Source: Hofstenia miamia (lineage: Eukaryota; Xenacoelomorpha; Acoela). From it: 64,000 nucleotides of DNA. Below are positions 57,250 to 64,000 of the stretch, one piece after another. Position numbers and translations under genes: made by a program. The number at the start of each line of letters is the position of its first letter. Within the stretch, counting starts at the first letter, position 1. Location of the stretch: contig SCFE01000016.1 in NCBI GenBank assembly GCA_004352715.1, positions 621,439-685,438 of the forward strand, read 5' to 3'. Under the pieces are notes generated by a model. That model was given only the letters and a program-made list of their open reading frames with translations, ran no database searches and was not told where the DNA came from.

Positions 57250-60090
57250 TCCTGTTTTGCAGAGTGTCAACAAAAACTCTCAGTAATCAAAGGCGAAACT
57301 ATTTATCCTTACTTCATTGCATCATGTGGCTGCTGCTACATTACACATCACAACATATCTAAGAAAACATGTAACGCAGTATCAAAAATACTAACAATTG
57401 GAGAAAATAAAGTAACTAGCAAGGCCCTCCCTACAGTCATTGATAAAGACAAACGCCCTAAAGTGAACACCATTATCTTCTACCCTGACTCATTCCTACC
57501 AAAAATCAGCAGAGATTACTATATTATCACAGTGCACATAACATTTGATGACAACATCCACCTCAAAACTGTCTTAAAACTACTAAAAAATAGAAGTCAA
57601 TGCAAAAGCCTAAATGCCTTAACATCAACTGGTCAACACTCAACCTTGACTATATCATCAAAACCCACAAGAAAGAAGATCCTAAACTCGTACAAAGAAT
57701 AAATCTCATCCTTATAGAAGGGCATGCATACTCTATCAATATAAACTTCTTTTATATCAAGGACTTATCACCTCTACCAGACAACATCCTTGATCTAGAA
57801 AGCTACCAGGAGTCATTCTTCATTATCTGAAAAACTACGCTAGCAAGAGCAGCTGTCAAGAAAACGCCTTCATTCACAAAACTTATATTCATTGACATAC
57901 TCATGCATCACTCAATGCCCCAATATCACATTATCACAGAGCAATGCCTAGTTATCAATGCAATGCTACTAGCACAAACTATAGAAATCATTGACACCAC
58001 CTCCCTACCCACCAAAGTTACAAAATTGGAAGCATGCTTCACCTTCCAACAAAAGCAGTCCACAATCAACGAAATTAATGAACGATGGTCAACATTAAAA
58101 GCCAAACATATTACTGACGAAACCTGGCATTCAATTTGCATCAAATTGCCATCATGACATTACAACAATAAAACAGAAAAACTATTCACTGGAAATCATA
58201 CAAGCTGCCAACTTTAATGTCAAAAAAGACTTCCGTTTATAGCTGTTTACAGATAAACAGATTCCTGAAATCCCAACAAAATCAGCACTATGGGTCTTAT
58301 CCATTTGTCTAACTGACAACTACAACCTCAAATTATCTATCACAAAAAGCAAACACTACACCATTGCACGGCAACAATGCTACGAAATTGCAATAGCTCC
58401 CATTGTGGGAAAAGTAAAAAACTGGCTTCTACAACCCACACAGGCGCCCACGTCACCATTAAAAAAGTTCAAGCAGAGTGCCAACGTCTACAAAAAAACA
58501 TTACTAAGCATCATCAACAAAGAAAACGCTTTTGAAAGAACCTCACACATCATCCTCCAGAACACCCTCACAATTCACGAAAAAGAACAAAAATTTCTAC
58601 ACCCCCACACTCACAAATACATGTGGGGAGCCACAGCAGAAATGCACTTCATAAAAACAAACGACCTACATGGTCCCCTCACCACAGAGATACTACAACA
58701 AAGACTACCACACAGCACGCAGTCTTATCTACAACTATGTCACAATCACAACCTAAAAGAAAAAAATGAGTCACTTTTCAGATATCTACAAACATCTTAT
58801 TCGGAAATAACATACAGCCTAAAGCAGATTACAGAAGAAACAACAAACATTCTTGGCCACTTTGAACCTATAAAAGTCATTAACATGCTCCCAAAAAACG
58901 AACTAACACTGGACCATGAAGAGCAACTACTTGCAGAATCAACACTACAATTATCTCCCCAAATTCAACAATTACTAGAAGACATAACATACAAGAAAAT
59001 CTCTCAAACTGAAAAAATTCACACTCCTACATGGGTCTGTGCTGAAGACCAAAACCTCCTCATGAATAGAGCAGTGCTAAACAACAAAAACCAAATTCAA
59101 ATCACTCCCATCCACTAGTCAGCCACCAAAGTATTGGACGTCAAGTTAATAAAAATGAACATGTTCACTGAGTCCTACACAAAAACCAACCTTGAAATAT
59201 TAATGTCCCCCAACCAACAGGTAGCCTTCAACGTCAAATGCATATCAGCGCGCTTCCTCATTCCTTGCAAAGTAAAGCAATCCTTAGTAACAACATCTCC
59301 ACAAATCTCTGAATTATCCAGTCACTGGCGGCACTGCACAGATCACAGAAACTACTGGAAACTGGTTATAACTAGAAAAGCAAATCGCCACATCAAATGA
59401 GTTCTGCACTCCTCCAAAAATCATCGGGATCCCAGTAATCACTCCATACACAAAGGACAAATCTACCAAACTGATCAAACACAATATACCTTCACATAAA
59501 CTATATTTCAACTCTGTTCAGGCGATAATCAACTTCAAGAAAATGAAACTCTTTAAGGACGCTGCCACGAAGCTACATGACAACAACCAAGAATACCAGC
59601 TCCTCATTCGACACCAAACACCCCCCAGAAGACACCTACAAGAAAGGTCGTCCCATCCGCCAACAAATTGCCAACCTAAAAGAAAAACTTCACAAAAAAA
59701 GCTAAAAAACCTAACCGTATTTGCAGGAAGTCAAGATATCATATGGGCAAACCTCATCAAAGAAAACCTGAAATACTATGATGTCTCTAGATGAGTAGAA
59801 ATCGTCACAATGATATGCACCAACATAAACAATCCAGACTAAATGTCTGAAGAAATAATACTTGAAAACATAAGCTTTCTTTACAAAAATACCAACTTTC
59901 AGCAATCTTTGTCATCGATGTTCCAATTCTTTTTCAAGACGCTAAGCTGGAAACCACGTCAGCCCACACATCAGATACAGATGCCAGAATGACGCTTATG
60001 ATTGTGCTAAAAAGCCAAAATCTCTATCAAAACTTCTATGATATATTCCAACAAAGAATAAATAACCCTCGCCAATTAATCAATTCTACA
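57250..60090 (+). pseudogene. Long coding-like region after pol (putative third ORF), unassigned
   Basis: Blocks of open plus-strand frame follow one another with few breaks. They are about 57280-57600 (LKLLKNRSQCKSLNALTS), 57600-57830 (NLDYIIKTHKKEDPKL), 57830-58157, 58260-59118 (longest, with HKYMWGATAEMHFIKTNDLH and QLSPQIQQLLEDI), 59134-59400, 59400-59700 in another frame (PPKIIGIPVITPYTKDKSTK) and a block ending near 60090. The strand bias (A and C rich, G poor) is the same as in pol. I see no transmembrane anchor, no furin-like site and no known enzyme motif, so calling it env would not be justified. It may be a third ORF of this retroelement or captured sequence. Confidence 0.4.
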
Positions 60091-60097
60091 TGAGCTA

Positions 60098-60420
60098 TAT
60101 ATATATATATATATATATNNNNNNNNNNNNNNNNNNNNNNNNNNNNNNNNNNNNNNNNNNNNNNNNNNNNNNNNNNNNNNNNNNNNNNNNNNNNNNNNNN
60201 NNNNNNNNNNNNNNNNNNNNNNNNNNNNNNNNNNNNNNNNNNNNNNNNNNNNNNNNNNNNNNNNNNNNNNNNNNNNNNNNNNNNNNNNNNNNNNNNNNNN
60301 NNNNNNNNNNNNNNNNNNNNNNNNNNNNNNNNNNNNNNNNNNNNNNNNNNNNNNNNNNNNNNNNNNNNNNNNNNNNNNNNNNNNNNNNNNNNNNNNNNNN
60401 NNNNNNNNNNNNNNNNNNNN
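60098..60420. other. (TA)n and sized gap of 302 N (60119-60420)
   Basis: TA repeat directly followed by a 302-N gap. Confidence 0.95.
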
Positions 60421-60640
60421 GGCAGGTGTATTACATATTATTATTCTATCTATAAATAAGGAACTAGTGTGCGTAAATGGCTAATAAATTGTTTTGGTTC
60501 AATACCTAGTTTATTGTTGCTCTCATATATGCTCTATATTCAGATGGCCATGAGCAGCTAAACTTTCTATGGAGCTGAGGAGGAGTAAGCAGAGTGCGTA
60601 TTCAGATGTAGGACGTACTCGACTGTCTACGCAAGCTGCT
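60421..60640 (+). repeat. Possible LTR end or leader of the Ty3-like family
   Basis: It contains a TATA-like TATAAATAAGG at about 60450 and a polyadenylation-like AATAAA at about 60483. A stretch (60515-60570) resembles the minus strand at 735-790. Such promoter and poly(A) features together suit an LTR lying just after the element's last ORF. Boundaries are hidden by the gap. Confidence 0.4.
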
Positions 60641-62642
60641 TAAGCCCGTTCAGTTTTGGGGTTTAGTTGATCCAGACTTTCGTGGATTCTAGGTGGCAGC
60701 TATGTCGTCTCACTTCGGCACTAATCGCCACGTATTCTTATATGTAACTGGAGTCCATATTCACAGTAGTTATTCTAGTCTGTTATACTTGTTTACTACT
60801 CTAAATTGTTTATGCCAAAGCAGTTCTGTAGGATGTTTTACCCGAACGAGAATAGATACTACGCTATCACTATGTTTTTGCCCACTCTTAGGGCCAACTA
60901 TGATGATGCTAGAATATATATATATATATATACATATGTATTAAGATAATTTGACTTTTGTGATGCATGGAGGAGTAATGTTAATACAGCTCTTAGTCAA
61001 GTTGAAATGCCATTATAAGATAAAGATTAATAAATTTATGAAATCCACATAAAAAAACACTTTAGGATTCTTGGTTATCACGTATTACTTACATGTAAGT
61101 ATGCTTAATACTTTTAAGAAATAAATAATTGTACTATGACCCACATCCACCTCAAAAATGTTAGTAATAATTTGACTTAAGTACAATTACATATACATTA
61201 TGCATATCCTTTTAAGAATATCAATGTCAAGACTGTATTATAATTATATTTGTGTTGTTCTTGCCAAACTTACACAGGTTTCTTTTTGCATTTTAGTAGG
61301 AAATATATATTTCCTTGTTCTGTCTCATCGCGATCTCTGACATTGAACACGGTACGCCACAATGGATGTTAGATATATTTGTAATTTCAAAACGAAGTCA
61401 AAGTTCCTTGTTGCTTCCATGTGCTGAAATTGTTATAAATACATAAACATTATGTATGGAAGAATTTTAATTCTTTTCAAAATCTTTCCAACTACTTCAG
61501 TCACAACAATACGCTTTAATAGAAATTTTCAATATTGCATTAAAGCAGGTTCCCTAATGCACCTGCCCATGTCTACGATCCTTTACACATGCAATTTATT
61601 ATTTTAAGTATTTGCTTCAAAATAATTATGGTAGAGTCATGAAATAAGCCATAGGTTTTAGCAACTCGGGTTGACCTGCAGGTTGGGTCAAGGTGCTTCG
61701 TCAACCTGCAATGTAATAAGTATTTCTGCAGTTGCAAAAAAGTGTAAAATCCAAATATGAGTAGCAAAAGCACCTTTCAACTATATTATTTCTATATGTT
61801 TATTTAGATCTTATGGTAATTGGATTCTCGCAATTCCAATATTTGGTTACTCGTCTGTTGTAACATAGGTGGTAATAGAGATGGAAGCGGTACCCTCAAT
61901 TGACGACCCCCTGACCGATTACCAGTGCGATATCCAGGTTGCCTTCCTGTGGGTACCGACTTTGACCGGTCTTGAAATAATTACTATAACGATTCATTTG
62001 CAATATTTAATGGTAAAGTTAAATGGAGAGATACAATTAAATATGGTGTTATTGTTTAGATACTTAGATCCTTACGGCTCTTATTAACAGAATTTATACC
62101 ACTGAGTCGACACTCTATGTTCAATGGCAGTATTAGATTGTGCACTTGTATTGATTCAGAAAAAAACGACTTGACCCATGTTAGTGAATTGCATATGTGA
62201 TCTACTAACTTTTTCGAACCACTGTCCAGTGAACATAAGTGAACTTTTTGTAAATTACAGTGTATGTACAATTTTATTTTAGTAAATATAATTATGGTAA
62301 TTGTCATTTGATTTCACTGCATGATATTTGAGAAACTTTTAGACCGGTATGACCAGAGACATATCTCATGATGACTGGCTTCGACCGTTGAAATGAAATT
62401 AAAAGTGGCCAGATCCGGTGGTAAGCACCGTTCAGCTTTCATGTATGGGTGGCACAAAAGGTAGGGCAGGTCGAGTAGGATTGAGAATTTTGACTGGCCG
62501 GTTCCACGTATGAAACAAGGTAATGGGGAGAAACATAATACTTATATGCTTCAATCGGCGAAATATTTTAGCTACATTAAAGAATAATAATTTCGGCATA
62601 ATGCTGTCAACAGTTTGCCAAAATCAAATATTGTTGATAAAA
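60641..62642. other. No recognisable gene
   Basis: AT-rich with a short (TA)n at about 60913-60932. The open frames at 60693-60944 and 62056-62307 show no recognisable domain. Confidence 0.45.
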
Positions 62643-62648
62643 CCTTAC

Positions 62649-62880
62649 CATATTTAAAAAACTGGCACTGCATATAATTTGAAATCCACCTCGAAATTTC
62701 ACAAACATTCGATAGTTCACACAGTGTGATGCATGAAGAAAGTGAATTTGCTTTGTATGTGGATTTTGTTAACGTAAAATGCTCTTCTGAATAATCAATA
62801 GGATAGTAAACTTCACACATAAAAGATTTTATTATCACAAGCATCACTGCATGTGAAAAGAACATTCGAACTGCATACAA
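62649..62880 (-). CDS. First exon of a secreted PAN/apple-like protein (paralogue)
   Basis: The minus-strand exon codes for about 77 residues. It has a signal peptide (MFFSHAVMLVIIKSFMC) and then the same Cys module as 15070-15325: EEHFTLTKSTYKANSLSSC, ITLCELSNVCEISRW and a final Cys at QCQFFKY. It ends at ATG|GTAAGG in phase 1, at the same alignment position as the other copy. Shared residues include E-H..TL...TYK, S.C(I/V).LC and CEIS(K/R)W. That two unlinked exons keep both the protein pattern and the splice site while their DNA has diverged indicates selection. Downstream exons should lie at lower coordinates and were not identified. Confidence 0.72.
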
Positions 62881-63344
62881 AGTATATAGGTTCCAAACTC
62901 CTCAATTATAAGCAGGTGCAGAAATTCAAAACTTTAATTCTCTCCATTAATTAATATTTTAATAGTTTGAGGGTAATGTATACTATCCATTAATTCATTC
63001 TATTCTCATCAGATAAATTTGTGTATACAATTTTTTCATTTTCCAAATTCAACACAAAATCCAGCATAAAATTTTCATCATAATATAGAGCCATGGTAAT
63101 TGAAACAAGACCGTACTGTAGCATAGCCCTAGAAAAATCAACAAAAAGAGGAAAAGAAATAAAAACTTCCTTGATGTAAACTTTTCTACACTTATACAAA
63201 TAGTAAATTTTGATAGATTTGTAATAATTGTAATTTATTACTAAAAACAGTATCATTGGTTGCAACACATTTGAAAAGGGCAAACAACTTGTCAAATTAA
63301 AGTAATACGTGCCAGGGAAAAGAGCAGAAGTCCCGTCACCAAAG
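62881..63344. other. Upstream region of the PAN-like gene, nothing certain
   Basis: No repeat or coding region identified. A TATA-like CTATATA lies about 5-10 bases upstream of the ATG on the minus strand, too close to be a normal core promoter for that start. Confidence 0.4.
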
Positions 63345-63838
63345 ATTTAACGACAACAGGTACATGTTAAAGCTGCTTGCAAACTTTAATATAAATATCG
63401 TGTGTAAATTAGTTTTTATTGATGAAGTAAACTATGTTGGATTATTTTGTATCGTTTTAGGTTTGCTTATTAATTAATGGAAAGCTAAACGTTGAGCACA
63501 TGAGTAGTAGTTAGAACCTCGCAATGACAATTACTGGATTTTGCGTAGGCTGCTCACATTCGGAGCTGATGTCCTACCTATAGAAAGGTACTTATAGGTT
63601 AGGTATAGGAATAGCGGTTTTTATGCCACTTAGCTTTCCTACCTTTTCGATCTGAGTAGATAAGCAATGCATATTAATAGCTGGGCAGCTGACTTAAGGC
63701 TAAACCGCTCTTGTTTTATATAAAATTACTAGGGAATAATTCTTATTACACTAATGAATTGACTACCATCACCTTATTAAATATTATCTTATGCATTCTT
63801 AGGAGTTGGCCAGAACCCACTTTTCTGCTGTAGAATCC
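63345..63838 (-). repeat. Diverged LTR fragment, same family as 24447-25729
   Basis: Aligns in the same orientation with about 24640-24980 (GGAAAGCTAAACGTT, TTAGCTTTCCTA, ACAGGTAC). It is interrupted at 63838 by a plus-oriented LTR start. Confidence 0.6.
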
Positions 63839-64000
63839 CAACAGTTAAGAGATCGACCATAACTAGCTCTTCCTATTACTTTCTCTGCTTTGTGAGATTC
63901 CAACTGACAGTTCTGACTTCAGATTTATTAGATTAGCTTATGTAATGCAGACAAATATACACTGTTATGTATTTGACTAACAAGGTTCCATTTAGATTTC
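63839..64000 (+). mobile_element. LTR of the TGTAGAATC family, cut by window end
   Basis: Starts TGTAGAATCCCAAC and continues ..GAGATCGACCATAACTAGC, closely like 18341 onward (GAGATTGACCATAATTAGC). It appears inserted into the diverged minus-strand LTR. The right end is beyond the window. Confidence 0.75.

Noticed and set aside
1-64000. CRISPR arrays, tRNA and rRNA genes, bacterial promoters or operons
   Set aside because: No spaced direct-repeat array, no recognisable rRNA and no prokaryotic gene organisation. I saw no convincing tRNA cloverleaf, but a covariance search was not possible.

Overview
The window is strongly AT-rich eukaryotic DNA, most likely from an invertebrate animal. Three things point there: split, intron-bearing exons for secreted PAN/apple-like and C-type-lectin-like proteins; a dense mix of animal-type transposons (hAT/ZMYM1-like, several Tc1/mariner families, piggyBac, a PIF/Harbinger-like MITE, Ty3/Gypsy-type LTR elements and a LINE ORF1 remnant); and many (TA)n tracts. 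There are no bacterial operons, rRNA genes or CRISPR arrays. The species cannot be named from the sequence alone.

Host genes are sparse. Two paralogous first exons, each with a signal peptide and a short PAN/apple-like Cys module, lie at 15070-15325 (+) and 62649-62880 (-). Both end at a GTAAG donor in the same phase and at the same place in the alignment. Two exons of a C-type lectin domain lie on the minus strand (38445-38586 and 36063-36175). Their phases fit and they end in a stop codon plus AATAAA. Other exons of these genes are outside what I could recognise.

Mobile DNA accounts for most of the recognisable sequence. 1-811: reversed fragment of a Ty3-like retroelement whose larger copy is at 51504-60640. 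2231-4040: decayed hAT. 8764-9590: decayed Tc1-type element with long inverted ends. 11240-13229: Tc1/mariner-superfamily element with intact ends and a TA target duplication. 18341-19603: solo LTR. 20091-27172: gag-bearing retroelement on the minus strand, split by a second LTR element (21184-25729) with an ATGG target duplication. 28178-29045: foldback element. 35090-35942: solo LTR. 39185-39965: Harbinger-like MITE beside a decayed Tc1-type transposase. 42796-44588: Tc1 DD34E element. 46792-47720: piggyBac remnant with TTAA ends. 50370-53480: two LTRs of the same TGTAGAATC family, one inserted in the gag of the large Ty3-like element. 53481-60090: protease, RT, RNase H and integrase, followed by a long coding-like region I cannot assign. 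63345-64000: two further LTR pieces.

No transposase or polymerase here looks intact. Frame breaks, in-frame stops and lost catalytic residues are common. The assembly is also imperfect: three gaps are exactly 1000 N (nominal size), two are sized gaps, and six single-N joins occur, five of them beside sequence that is repeated across the join, so some apparent duplications are probably artefacts. Long stretches (for example 4041-6239, 13230-15069, 16042-18340, 32511-35089, 40976-42770, 47725-49096) hold nothing I can identify.
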